DNA of 64,000 nucleotides, from contig OX359249.1 in assembly GCA_947179485.1 (NCBI GenBank), positions 33,218,250 through 33,282,249 of the forward strand, in the 5' to 3' direction. Of this stretch, positions 48,201 to 55,400 are shown piece by piece. Numbering within the stretch: the first letter of the stretch is position 1; each line of letters starts with the position of its first letter. The DNA comes from Allacma fusca (taxonomy: Eukaryota; Arthropoda; Collembola; Symphypleona; Sminthuridae). The translations under genes and the position numbers were made by a program. The notes beneath the pieces are model-generated. The model ran no database searches and was not told the origin of the DNA. It saw nothing but the letters and a program-made list of their open reading frames with translations.

Positions 48201-48263
48201 TTGTGTCTCATGTTCCAGGCGATTATTGGCAGCTCGTAAAGAGTGGATTTCGTCTTCGCCCAT
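9090..48263 (-). CDS. JAKMIP-family coiled-coil gene with long C-terminal extension (spliced, 18 exons found, incomplete)
   Basis: This entry covers the whole gene; its exons are listed separately. Family assignment rests on two regions. The N-terminal exons at 48.3-46.6 kb follow the JAKMIP coiled-coil 1 pattern. The exon at 27.4-27.7 kb carries the C-terminal JAKMIP coiled-coil signature ECKDQNELLEFRLLEIEE. Vertebrate JAKMIPs are cytoplasmic proteins that bind microtubules and Janus kinases and oligomerise through the C-terminal coiled coil; a similar scaffold role here is inference. The 11 exons downstream of the signature add about 1,200 residues not present in vertebrate JAKMIPs, mostly coiled coil, ending in an FN3-like segment. 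Splice phases match at every joined junction. Missing are the central coiled coil (expected at 30-46 kb), the 3' end, and the noncoding 5' exon. An arthropod homologue may be catalogued under another name such as quick-to-court, which I cannot confirm. Confidence 0.85.
9792..10193 (-). CDS. Exon 17: coiled coil and globular-looking segment
   Basis: The exon is 402 bases (134 codons), entering in phase 0 at cctaaag|GATGCT. It starts with a coiled coil (DAQIITLRETMSHLSVQICQ), passes through a Cys/Arg-rich part (RCRQKNELIRALARRIAHL), and ends in a Tyr/Pro-rich, possibly folded part (PTIYQLQQIPHIGKLPHSPL then DFKDLDFTYDSL). The donor I used, ATAATG|gtgatt, joins the FN3-like exon in phase 0. Without splicing there the frame ends eight codons later at a TAA (9768), which would make this the last coding exon. 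No AATAAA is obvious just downstream. Confidence 0.83.
10790..10891 (-). CDS. Exon 16: acidic/Val-Thr-rich segment
   Basis: The exon is 102 bases (34 codons), phase 0 to phase 0, with acceptor tcttgtgtatag|GTAACA and donor GAACGG|gtaggt. The peptide begins VTPISKEMETTVSVPNECTE and ends MESELEER, the start of a helix that exon 17 continues (DAQIITLRETM). No domain is recognised. Splice signals, phase and the continued helix support it. Confidence 0.82.
11103..11171 (-). CDS. Exon 15: short exon
   Basis: The exon is 69 bases (23 codons), phase 0 to phase 0. The acceptor tttctctaatcag|GACTCT has a good pyrimidine tract and the donor is TCAGTG|gtaatt. The peptide DSRGIPELLSRCESDECLSR plus SSV is hydrophilic, unlike the hydrophobic translation of the overlapping alternative frame, which I take to be noise. 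It keeps the frame between exons 14 and 16. Confidence 0.7.
11994..12110 (-). CDS. Exon 14: Ser/Cys-rich start and short helix
   Basis: The exon is 117 bases (39 codons), phase 0 to phase 0. The acceptor tacttgcag|AGTTGC is good; the donor AATGGG|gttaga is weaker. The peptide is SCSRESCKSSSKKLTEVSEQ followed by LNTLTMMLGGSPDMERING, a helix with a Ser/Cys-rich lead. No domain is recognised. If the weak donor is not used, the frame continues about 30 residues to a stop, giving an alternative C-terminus. Confidence 0.7.
12260..12274. repeat. (CT)n microsatellite
   Basis: Short CT run, in the intron between exons 13 and 14, about 150 bases upstream of exon 14 in the direction of transcription. 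Confidence 0.9.
12706..12957 (-). CDS. Exon 13: coiled coil
   Basis: The exon is 252 bases (84 codons), phase 0 to phase 0, with acceptor gttattttacag|CGGACT and donor ATCCAG|gtaagg, which is close to consensus. The first 50 residues form a coiled coil (RTLQEAIERSANTEKLVATL then LQKELEAHSHDY). The rest is less regular (GLFGVDRDIKNIAAQIQ). It continues the helix of exon 12 and has no other recognised domain. Confidence 0.9.
12958..16816. other. Intron between exons 12 and 13
   Basis: A 3.9 kb intron containing a (CA)n tract near 15.0 kb. Open frames here are of chance length. No exon with splice signals and matching phase was seen. Confidence 0.65.
15011..15028. repeat. (CA)9 microsatellite
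   Basis: CA run flanked by CATA units, within the intron between exons 12 and 13. Confidence 0.95.
16817..16915 (-). CDS. Exon 12: coiled coil
   Basis: The exon is 99 bases (33 codons), phase 0 to phase 0. The acceptor is ttacttgtcag|ATATCA and the donor is a near-consensus TTGAG|gtgagc. The peptide ISKLRAQLNEVHKQLADVEC followed by TNGMLREEVLYLE is a regular heptad coiled coil continuing that of exon 11. The phase fits exons 11 and 13. Loss of this exon would keep the frame. Confidence 0.9.
16916..17639. other. Intron between exons 11 and 12
   Basis: A 724-base intron. I see no additional feature in it. Confidence 0.75.
17640..19452 (-). CDS. Exon 11: large coiled-coil exon
   Basis: This 1,813-base exon keeps about 604 codons open, the longest frame in the window. 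It enters in phase 2 (acceptor gtgattttcag|ATTGGA completes an Arg codon) and leaves in phase 0 (CTCAG|gtttta). Three coiled-coil blocks are visible: an N-terminal block (HLRQKKALLQRQL), a middle block (KALEERIELLECDIDKYQ to LILELEQVADRA) and a long C-terminal block (FEQREKELRDEIDRLKEEM to GLMDELEEKDNLLEN). Ser-rich and Gly-rich unstructured parts separate them (SDSSIKSPSSSSTASSRK). A hydrophobic run at 19161-19229 interrupts the first block and may be a short in-frame intron. The exon is not homologous, as far as I can see, to vertebrate JAKMIP. Confidence 0.95.
19453..22767. other. Intron between exons 10 and 11
   Basis: A 3.3 kb intron. A 120-codon + strand frame (19604-19966) lies inside, but frames of that size are expected once or twice by chance in a window of this composition, and its peptide shows no domain. 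I see no other feature. Confidence 0.65.
22768..23378 (-). CDS. Exon 10: Ser-rich region followed by coiled coil
   Basis: The exon is 611 bases, about 203 codons, entering in phase 0 and leaving in phase 2. It has a long-pyrimidine acceptor (ttttttttacag|ATACGA) and donor CAAAG|gtagta. Residues 1-45 are Ser/Asp/Cys-rich (SRSSCSDCSDSLSLQESG). A short helix follows (EDISRELTDLTTQIENLVLR), then a Gly/Ser/Thr-rich disordered part around residues 90-140. The last 65 residues form a coiled coil (ELKSCRQRIQEFERRL; EDKVSLLIQENQRLEEERSE). The length far exceeds chance, and both ends join neighbours in phase. Confidence 0.93.
24112..24188 (-). CDS. Exon 9: short linker exon
   Basis: The exon is 77 bases, entering in phase 1 and leaving in phase 0. 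Its acceptor is caatactacag|CTCGTA and its donor ACTCAG|gtatta. It encodes RKPLSGNEFSKVVQSLETAR then DRYTQ, the start of a helix. Translation is interrupted in the other two frames' natural splice contexts, and the phase joins exon 8 and exon 10 exactly. No domain match was seen. Confidence 0.78.
24189..26204. other. Intron between exons 8 and 9
   Basis: Two kilobases of AT-rich sequence with a (CATA)n tract at its left end. The open frames inside are short and do not join neighbouring exons in phase. I see no gene in it. Confidence 0.6.
24257..24279. repeat. (CATA)n tract
   Basis: Tetranucleotide repeat about 70 bases upstream (in transcription) of exon 9. Similar short tracts occur near 15.05 and 50.08 kb. 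Confidence 0.9.
26205..26322 (-). CDS. Exon 8: Ser/Arg-rich linker
   Basis: The exon is 118 bases, entering in phase 0 and leaving in phase 1. The acceptor is ttttatacag|AGCGGG. I chose donor GGTTC|gtgatt because it gives the phase required by the strong acceptor of exon 9. Two earlier donors (after GCGGAA or ACGGAA) would need a weaker second acceptor there. The peptide runs SGTETRKCGKSSRSVRSLIA and ends HGAEVPTEVTV. It has no known domain. It separates the JAKMIP signature from the downstream extension. Confidence 0.68.
27351..27701 (-). CDS. Exon 7: acidic region and JAKMIP C-terminal coiled-coil signature
   Basis: The exon is 351 bases (117 codons), phase 0 to phase 0, with acceptor ctccttttcacag|TATGCA and donor TCACAG|gtactt. 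Residues 1-30 are acidic and Ser/Thr-rich (ALETLPEAESEEECSETEDL), like the vertebrate SVDSETLSET stretch. Residues 72-111 form a coiled coil with ECKDQNELLEFRLLEIEE. Vertebrate JAKMIPs have AKDQNELLEFRVLELE here, within about 30 residues of their C-terminus. This is the best diagnostic of the family, whose C-terminal coiled coil mediates self-association. Here the frame continues into further exons instead of stopping. Confidence 0.94.
27702..30022. other. Intron between exons 6 and 7
   Basis: About 2.3 kb without a supported exon. It contains a 26-codon minus frame from an ATG at 29767 to a stop at 29687 (MSEGEVLQPPYPYRTATTGL and six more residues). That frame cannot be spliced in phase between exons 6 and 7. 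Nothing else was recognised. Confidence 0.6.
30023..30160 (-). CDS. Exon 6: basic linker before the acidic region
   Basis: The exon is 138 bases (46 codons), phase 0 to phase 0. It has one of the clearest acceptors in the gene (ttgttctttgcag|AGTTAT) and donor CATCAT|gtaaga. The peptide starts SYRRSRISQHPYNPSSGKRR and ends QQFFYHHH. In vertebrate JAKMIPs a short basic run (RSKRHRGKSLK) followed by a Phe-Phe element occupies the same place, between the second coiled coil and an acidic Ser/Thr-rich stretch. Placement therefore agrees with both phase and family layout, though residue identity is low. Confidence 0.8.
30576..30617. repeat. (GA)n microsatellite, interrupted
   Basis: GA run with two GGGA interruptions, within the intron between exons 5 and 6. 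It would read as a CU tract in the minus-strand transcript. Confidence 0.95.
30973..31020. repeat. Perfect 11-base inverted repeat (hairpin)
   Basis: CAGGGGATGAG at 30973-30983 is matched by its exact reverse complement at 31010-31020, with a 26-base loop. It lies just left of a (GA)n tract, inside the long intron between exons 5 and 6. Confidence 0.8.
31030..31051. repeat. (GA)11 microsatellite
   Basis: GA run immediately right of the inverted repeat that ends at 31020. Confidence 0.95.
34787..34801. repeat. (GT)7 microsatellite
   Basis: Short GT run seen directly. Confidence 0.9.
35469..35951 (-). other. 160-codon stop-free frame of unknown status
   Basis: On the minus strand 160 codons are open between a TGA and a TAG. 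The first Met is more than halfway in, so the frame would have to be entered by splicing. A good acceptor lies at its start (agcacttttaccag|GACGCT, phase 2). The translation looks ordinary for a protein (TLKDNAKSRLLQSHYLDDHY; later TQEYNDKFKKLDDINTF), but I recognise no family. A + strand frame overlaps part of it. About 0.1 frames this long are expected by chance at uniform composition, so it is suggestive only. Confidence 0.3.
37284..37305. repeat. (GA)n microsatellite
   Basis: Uninterrupted GA run inside the long intron. Confidence 0.95.
42755..42779. repeat. (GA)n microsatellite
   Basis: Uninterrupted GA run inside the long intron. Confidence 0.95.
46335..46439 (-). CDS. Exon 5: basic, probably disordered linker (tentative)
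   Basis: The exon is 105 bases (35 codons), phase 0 to phase 0. The acceptor is actggtgatcag|AGTAAT and the donor TTTACG|gtaaat. The peptide is polar and basic (SNKSQRNIGTSQPTRQRF followed by a Ser/Lys/Phe tail ending STWFT) and has no recognisable domain. It lies only 209 bases downstream of exon 4 and continues the same linker character. Support is splice signals and phase only, with no family match, so it may be optional or spurious. Confidence 0.52.
46649..46825 (-). CDS. Exon 4: end of JAKMIP coiled coil 1 plus Ser-rich linker
   Basis: The exon is 177 bases (59 codons), phase 0 to phase 0, with acceptor aatattatag|CTCCTG and donor AACAAG|gtttgc. It opens with LLELKTKERHITSLRK, which corresponds to the vertebrate segment DEIKGKDRVILALEK that closes the first coiled coil. 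It then becomes a Ser/Ile-rich, probably unstructured linker (SLISTCSSSIAAITPFGGKQ) ending in His/Arg/Ser. No Met-initiated frame marks this exon; it was recognised from splice signals, phase and family pattern. Confidence 0.85.
47036..47149 (-). CDS. Exon 3: coiled coil, JAKMIP region 1
   Basis: The exon is 114 bases (38 codons), phase 0 at both ends. Its acceptor is ctcctgcag|GTAAAA and its donor is CATCTC|gtaaga. The peptide begins VKREADKKRAADRKIIQDAY and ends DFQKQLVHL. It aligns by eye with the vertebrate JAKMIP stretch that contains ADKTKAADLRAAYQAH, sharing ADK-x-x-AAD and a following Ala-Tyr-Gln-x-His. This is one of the two strongest family matches in the gene. Confidence 0.88.
47570..47702 (-). 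CDS. Exon 2: coiled coil, JAKMIP region 1
   Basis: This 133-base exon has a pyrimidine-rich acceptor (cctccttccag|ATTG) and donor CAACGA|gtacgt. It enters in phase 2, completing an Arg codon left by exon 1, and exits in phase 0. The peptide (LHMEQSQSLENQKLQLERNF, then a Lys/His-rich helix ending THSQR) is a typical coiled coil without hydrophobic or structural domains. It sits where vertebrate JAKMIP continues its first long helix. Without this exon, exon 1 in phase 2 would not join exon 3 in frame. Confidence 0.82.
48025..48263 (-). CDS. Exon 1 (first coding exon seen): JAKMIP N-terminal coiled coil
   Basis: The exon encodes about 80 residues starting MGEDEIHSLRAANNRLEHET and continuing as a charged coiled coil to a segment RALREDETKKFEFAINDLK. 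This parallels the vertebrate JAKMIP start, where a short tail leads into a helix ending in a KELQALRE-type run. The donor is CCAG|gtaaac at 48025/48024, leaving phase 2. I used the ATG at 48263. The frame stays open upstream for 16 codons to a possible acceptor (gatggaag, exon start 48311), encoding DLEFWNCFGRLFGNTN, so the true start could lie in an earlier exon. Confidence 0.9.
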
Positions 48264-49473
48264 GTTAGTGTTACCGAAAAGGCGACCAAAACAATTCCAA
48301 AACTCCAGATCCTTCCATCAACAAAAATATTTTTTTTTGGTAAGTTAATAAATTAGTATTTATGCTTTCGTTTATAGCTACAAGGGAAAAACAGCGCCAA
48401 CTTTTCTCTCGCATTTTTGTAACCCGCTGAGTTCTCCCATGTCAGTGATCATAAAATATTTTGTTCCACAACACTTATTAGTACTTGAAGCCGATAGTCA
48501 CACACTACATAAGAATGTCTACATCATTTGAAAAGTATCGGTCAGAAATGGCAAGACATTTTTTTTTCCAACTTTTCACTGCAGTCACACTTACTGCCCA
48601 TTTAGCCAGGCTATCAGCTATATACATGTCAATACTAATCTGAAGCTTTCCCATGATTCTAAAACAATCGTGGCTGAGCATTAAAACGTAAACAAAAATT
48701 CTTTGACATGTACTCGAAGCTCAAGTGTACAAGTTCCACCTGATTTCACAATTCAAGAATTAAATAGTGTATTGTACATAAGTTCCCCTGACTGACTATG
48801 GGTTCGGTATACTTGGCGTGCCCTGTCCTGTCCCCATAATATCTTGTATGCAGGTAACATGATCCACTGTACTGTTTCTTGAAGGTACCAAAAAACACAT
48901 GCCTCATGCACTTAAGGAGTCATGACCATTGCACGATAAGAGGTGCGAATCTGAATATTTCGTGCGTGTTCCTGCACATGACAGCATTTTATCAGCCTGC
49001 ACCTTTAACAGTGCATTTTTCTGTGTACATAAATATGTGCATAATTGCTAGCCCGACGGACTTCTCCGGAGTTAAGACCCTAACAGCAGTCAACCACTCT
49101 CTTCACGGCTCTCCCACAAAAACATGTGGAATTTCAACGGAAGTTTATAGATATAGTCACTACAAAGCACTTCAAGTTTCCTTTGACATTGTTTCCCAAT
49201 GGAGAGGATGCCCGACTTACAAGGAGTAACATACATTACCACACTTACATACAAGGTTTTTATAATTACTTGAAAGTGATATTATAGCTAGCAACAGTGT
49301 TTGGGGTGGGACAAGTACCACAGTTTTCTCTTTGCTTCTGTGTTCTGTCTTTTACTTACAGCCATAATTTTAACATGTTTTTTTTTCTCTTTTTATGATG
49401 TAAATCCAGGAATGTGACTATGGTAAATGGTCTAGCCTGGTGATGATGGAACCACTTTACCCCTTCCTTTTAC

Positions 49474-49489
49474 AACACACACACACACA
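49474..49489. repeat. (AC)8 microsatellite
   Basis: Short AC run upstream of the first coding exon. Confidence 0.92.
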
Positions 49490-52400
49490 TATGTATATCT
49501 ATCTCTATATGCAGATCATCCCAATGCGTAAAGTTACAAGTGGCCTCCATCACACTTGCAGTAACCCATAATTTTTCCATGTTTCATTCGAGTTTTTGAA
49601 ATTGAAAGATAAATTTAAACGGTGATTACTACTTGGAGGAAGTGTCCGAAAAGGAAGTAATATTTATCTCTCGGGTCATTATAACCAAATTCGTAGGATA
49701 ATGTGGATTTCCATGTTTTTTTTAAGAGGTTGAAATGTTGAGTGGTGGAAGTTATGAGAAACGTTTACGAAATCCATTGAAGAAGAGGGTCAGGCTTTTG
49801 GATGCTCCAATTCACTCATTTACAATCGCTCATCACTTTTCAATTCCTTATACAGCAGTTGTTGTGTCAAAAGAAATGCTCAAATTGGCAGTACATTATC
49901 AAAATCAACTTCCCATTAGCTTGACTTGTACTGATTACAATGTTTGAGATATTTGATGGGTACATTATCAAGACATATTTAGGAAACGTCGCTGAGTCAT
50001 CAAATTACTGCCAACTAAGATCTATTTTCTTGGGCTCGTTCATATGAGCATTATGTACCTACATATGTGAGCGGGTACATACATACATACATCCATGTAA
50101 CTTTTGGCCAGAGCCTGACTGAACCCAACGATTTATTTGCTCATTCAGGAACTAATATGAATACGACGGAGTTCCTGTCAGGGAAAAGGAAAAACTCAGA
50201 CTTTTAAATACAGGTGTGAGATCTCATGACAGGCTCAATAAAATCCCAGCGAGACCCGTTACCTGCTTTTACTGAACACGAAATTTTTCCATGAGGGAAA
50301 CACGGATGTAGATTCATGACTATATTAGGAATTGACTACTCCTCGGAGTCGATAGGAGGTCCTAAAGGGACATCATCTTGTAAATATGAGGCACATCATA
50401 ACTGTTCTAAAGTAGTAATAATTACTACATCCGACTAAACGTAATAAACAGCTCATAAAATCCCTGAATTCTATCTGTGAAGACTCATATGTGCTCACAA
50501 GAAGATCTTGACACGAACACTAAGTCAGCGGGATTTCTTTTATTTAAAAACGGCATTGTGCACGCTCAATTCTGCATAAAAGTAGTAATTGGCAATGCAT
50601 AACAGCAACTACTACTGCTCATACCTGCCACGATACTTGTCACTTCCACGTCTTTTGAAAATACATGTAACGGACTGGAAGTGACTTGCACGCGACTGAT
50701 ATTTCCGTATGCTCTCATATATATTTTTCACAGGGAGTTCAAGAATCCTTGAAGAATTCATCTTTGCAGATCAAACAAACAGCTTCAATTTTGGTTGAAA
50801 CGTTTTCAAGCTTCACTAGATCCTCAGGGTTATATTATGCTTCTTGATCACTCATTATGGGCGAGAAGCTGGAAAATAACTTTAGTTCGAGGTAATTAAA
50901 CTGTTTCAATATACATCCCATTTGGGCTCGTACCTGTCGTTACGTAAGTGTGGCCAGAATTTTACATGATTTTAGTGCATATGCATGCAAAAAAAACAAA
51001 TTGTCTATGAATATACATACTTTCGAAATGTGAGGTACAACTAATACTGATTCAGCTGAATTCTAAACTTACAGATAATTCCCCATAGTATTTATATGCA
51101 TAAACCCTACCTAAACCGGAATCGACTCTGAGAGACGCCTTGCTTGTGGAATTTTGTAGTGGGGAGAAATGTTATGGAACTATGGAGACCCCAACCTTGC
51201 CTTTAGAAACATATGGTAAGTGCTGTCACCATTAAATTAACCCAGGAATAAAATATTAACCAAAGATTTTCCGTATAAATTTAGTTTTTCTCTCAAAATT
51301 TAGCCATTCACCAGCTGATCATCCCAATTAGGCAGCTGTCAGAGGAATCGAAAGTATAAGCACTCCAACATTGCAACCTCAACATGCAAAAGTTTTGGTT
51401 TTAATTAAACATGGGAAAAAGCAGGTGACCTGTTTTGAAACTTTGCCACAGCTTATGTACACGTCTATGGACTATGTGAACCTAGGCAGCGGATATATTC
51501 ACAGTAACCTCTGCTCCAACTTAATGCTCAACTATTGCATTGTGCATGATTTTTTTATCAAATTACCAAGCACTCAGTGTATTAACCATACCCGACATTT
51601 TTTTCTTCTTCAGCCAGTCTCAACAATTTTGTCACATTTCTCACGTTCGTATAGTTACAGCGCAACGCTACCCACCAAATATAGATAAAACTTGAGTCAT
51701 TACAACAACTCTTCGAGGAATACAGATATGCAATGGAGGTCGTAAAATAATAGGGAATATCCCAAACGTAACTTTTAAACATGAATTTTCCTTGGCAACA
51801 TAAACCTTCTCGAGGTTCAAGTTTGGTCTACGGAGCCCACCTCTCTACCACTGATTGTGAGTTTTATTGTACGTGCATGGATGAGGAAATAGTAGCTTTC
51901 AAAATTTTTAAATTTTCTTTTCCTTTGCCCCACCAATATGGAGCATTCGTTTTTCCAAAACCATTGACTTATTGTTTGGAAAAAAGCATTATTTCCCATT
52001 CAAGCTGAACAATTATTACTGCTATGTTGGCGAACTGAAATGCCTCTCCTGTACGACTGCTGTGTAGGAATACAAAAGATATTTACATTTTTTAACAAAA
52101 GTCCAAGGAATACAAATTTCCAACTGACAATGAGCAGAGCTATTGTACATGATTTTTTATGTCCAACGAGTGTGAAAGCTTATTTATTATTTTGTCATTT
52201 GATGAAATATATGCGGATGAGAGGCGCTTACGAAGTTACAATTAAGTTCTTCTTCCCTCATTTGTTTCCCACAACTCACATATAGTCATGTGCCACAAAA
52301 GATAAAAATGATACTTGTTTTTCTGCTCTCTAAAATCGATCTGTGGAGGTAAGTTGATTTGTTACCGGTTAACCACTCAATTTGGGAAAACACTTGACTT

Positions 52401-55400
52401 CCATTTTTGGGAACTGATAAACAAACTCCCATAAGTAATTGGTAAAGTTCAGGAATCAGGCTTGTAATTTGCCAATCAAGGAAACTATACCTCCAATGAA
52501 ATATGCATTGTGTAAGAAATCGGTAAAAGGGACGAAGGCTCTATCAACGGATTTTTACCGCTTTCGTTGTCCTCGTTGTTTATAATGTTAATGCCTGTAA
52601 TTCCAATAAAAATTGTGTCAGCATTTAATTATCAGCACTTGGCAGTACGAAAATATTTCTTTCACATATCTCTCATAAATCTTGGGATGCTCGAAGCTGG
52701 TAACAATACTGTCATCTCATCATAAATATGGCGTCAGAATGATCTCCCTCTACGATATTGTTACTGTAATTTTAGATGGAAAAAAAGGACCTCGTTTATG
52801 CAAGACTCTATACGCTCCATACTTCACGTAATAATGGGATTGCGGATTTGTTTTTATGCTATTGGTTAAATATTGGGTAAAGGTAGGTCAATAATTATTA
52901 TTCTAATCGTACATCACAGCCAGCTCAGCTTCCTCCATAATTATATTGAGGACACATTAAAGATGTACCCCTAGTGACGGTGATGACTTCATTAAAAGTA
53001 CATGGAAAATTTGTTACTGCTCTCAAAAATACCCTCTCCTACTCACCTCAGATGATTACAAATCTTCCACGCCTACACTAATTTTGATACGGGAAGAAAA
53101 TTATGGGTACGGCACACAACTATTGCTCTCACAAAATTAAGTTAATAAACGATCAGTCCCAAGTATGGAAAGTTCTAATCTCAAATAAATTACACAATTT
53201 CTCAAAGTTAAATACTGATTCGCCTCAGTTCACCAGATTCTGCCAAAGATTATTGTCAGAGGGATATGGCTTCCTTCATAGTGGCTCAATGAAGATAAAT
53301 AGTTGCAGTAATTATATCCATTTGTCTGGAAGGAGACTATTGCACATGTCCTATATATTATCCGCATATGAATCTGCTCATCCATGTTCAGATCAGATTT
53401 TATCCCTCCCAGGGACAGGCAAAATAGCTTTACTAAAACGCCCGCATTTTCTGAGTCTTCTAATTTTTTTTTAAAACTAATTCACATTTTTGTTCTTTTT
53501 TTTAAACTTGTTTGCAGGTAAATCTACAGCTTTCAATGATCCCCTGAATCTTTTCATTTATCATCATCCTCTGTTTATTGCGTCGTCATAAATTAAAGTG
53601 AATAATAACCTGTAATTACTTGACGGTGTACTTGAGTGCCTTACAAATCATTCCCATTAAATCGGACTATAAGAGTAACACTGCCCAAGTTTTATATATA
53701 TATTTAAAAACCACTAGATATCTCCATATGTCCAAGTATAGACCGCAGAATGCAAATACATCTGATTTATCTTATTTTTAATGTGTGGCTAATAGTTAGG
53801 CCAATGTTCATCAACCCATACAGTGTAACCTCTATGCTTACCGAGCGTTTCCATTGTGAGGCCTGTGTTAAAAGGAAGACACTTTATAAGGAAAGCGAGT
53901 GAGCATGTGTACCCCAGCATGAGTTATCGCTCTCTTCTCTCTTCTAAACAATACCCTCGTAAGGACTAAATGGACGCGATATAATTACATAAATATATTT
54001 TGATAAAAAAGTAAATAGTCAAAATATATGTAGGATGGAGGGGAAAATAACAGTTATATTTAAAAGGAAGCAGGCAGGGACTCACACAGGGCTGGGGAGA
54101 GATCAGGGAGATGGCCGAGGGAGAAAAGGTCTAATCTGAATAATTGCACCAACATGAGCACAAGAGTTAAAACGTACTTATATAGAGGGTTGTAAATAAA
54201 TAAACCCTTACGCTTTTGTACGTGCTTTCTTAGCTGAACTTGTTTTCAATGCATGCCTCTACCTGTCGATTGCACTTTCAGGTGAATATGAACAAGTGTA
54301 TTTGATTGTGAAGTACTTTTTAAAATAACATGTGTGAACAATTACGTTCACGGTTTTCCCTCGTATACTAATCATGAATAGTGAGATTGATTAGGAGCGC
54401 TTCCTTAAGAATTTAATAGGATTCAGTTGGGAAAGGTGAATGGAGCGTGTTGACTTAAGCCACGATAAGAGTATCCTCAAGCTCATGCACTTGCACTAGA
54501 TCTTAGGATATTTATTGTGTAGAAGCATCTTTTAATATTCACTAAATACTCGTCTTCGTTATAAAAGCCATGAGTAGATAAATATACGGTCTGTTGTTCG
54601 TGGGCCTGTACATACAGCATAATGTTGTATCTAGTGAATCAAGGCTGTCTCGAACTTTATAAATCCCTTGGCACGGTTCATATTTATTTATATATAGCCT
54701 ATATGTATGTACGTACGTATCTGTGCACAAATAATAAATGCAAGTGGTTGAGCTATGTATGTACGTAAGATTTTAATGGAGAGTCGTCGCTACTAGTACA
54801 AGTAGATACTGTACAAGGAACTATGGGGCTTGATGCAGTGAAAATCCCAAGTTGTTCAAGATAAGTACCTGATAAAAGATCTTGACTTCTAGAGTCGAGA
54901 GAAATGACGACGGAACAAAGTATTTTTATTTCTTAATACTACCAAATTTATGGGATGGATGGGCCTCCATTCAAGAAAGTAAGACACCAGTTCTGTAGCA
55001 TACTACAACTGTAAGCTTACAGGTATAAAATGCCCTGAATCATTTCTGACTTGAGAGAAGGCATAACTTCAAGGCAATGGCACAGGAGACTCATGGACAC
55101 CTTTACTATATCTACTCCTCAAAACTCAGGCGTATTTGTAGCGTACGGTCTATAATACACCCCCGTCTGTACACAGATAGAGAAGATAATCTAGTGCAGT
55201 TTGGAAAAATTAAAGAACAATGGAAAACCATGTCTTCGGTTGGGGACAGAGCTTAATAAGTATTCAAAGAATGTTTTTGAATATGTAGGGGCATAGGAGT
55301 TATAAAATATCCTGTAGTATTATTTGCAGCCCCATACAGAACCTGACTTGGGAAGGAGCAACCCGTACGTAAGTACTGACCTATAGGAGCAGTAAAAAAA

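Noticed and set aside
53103-53474. 123-codon + strand frame
   Set aside because: Near chance length, no recognisable domain, and no good splice or promoter context.
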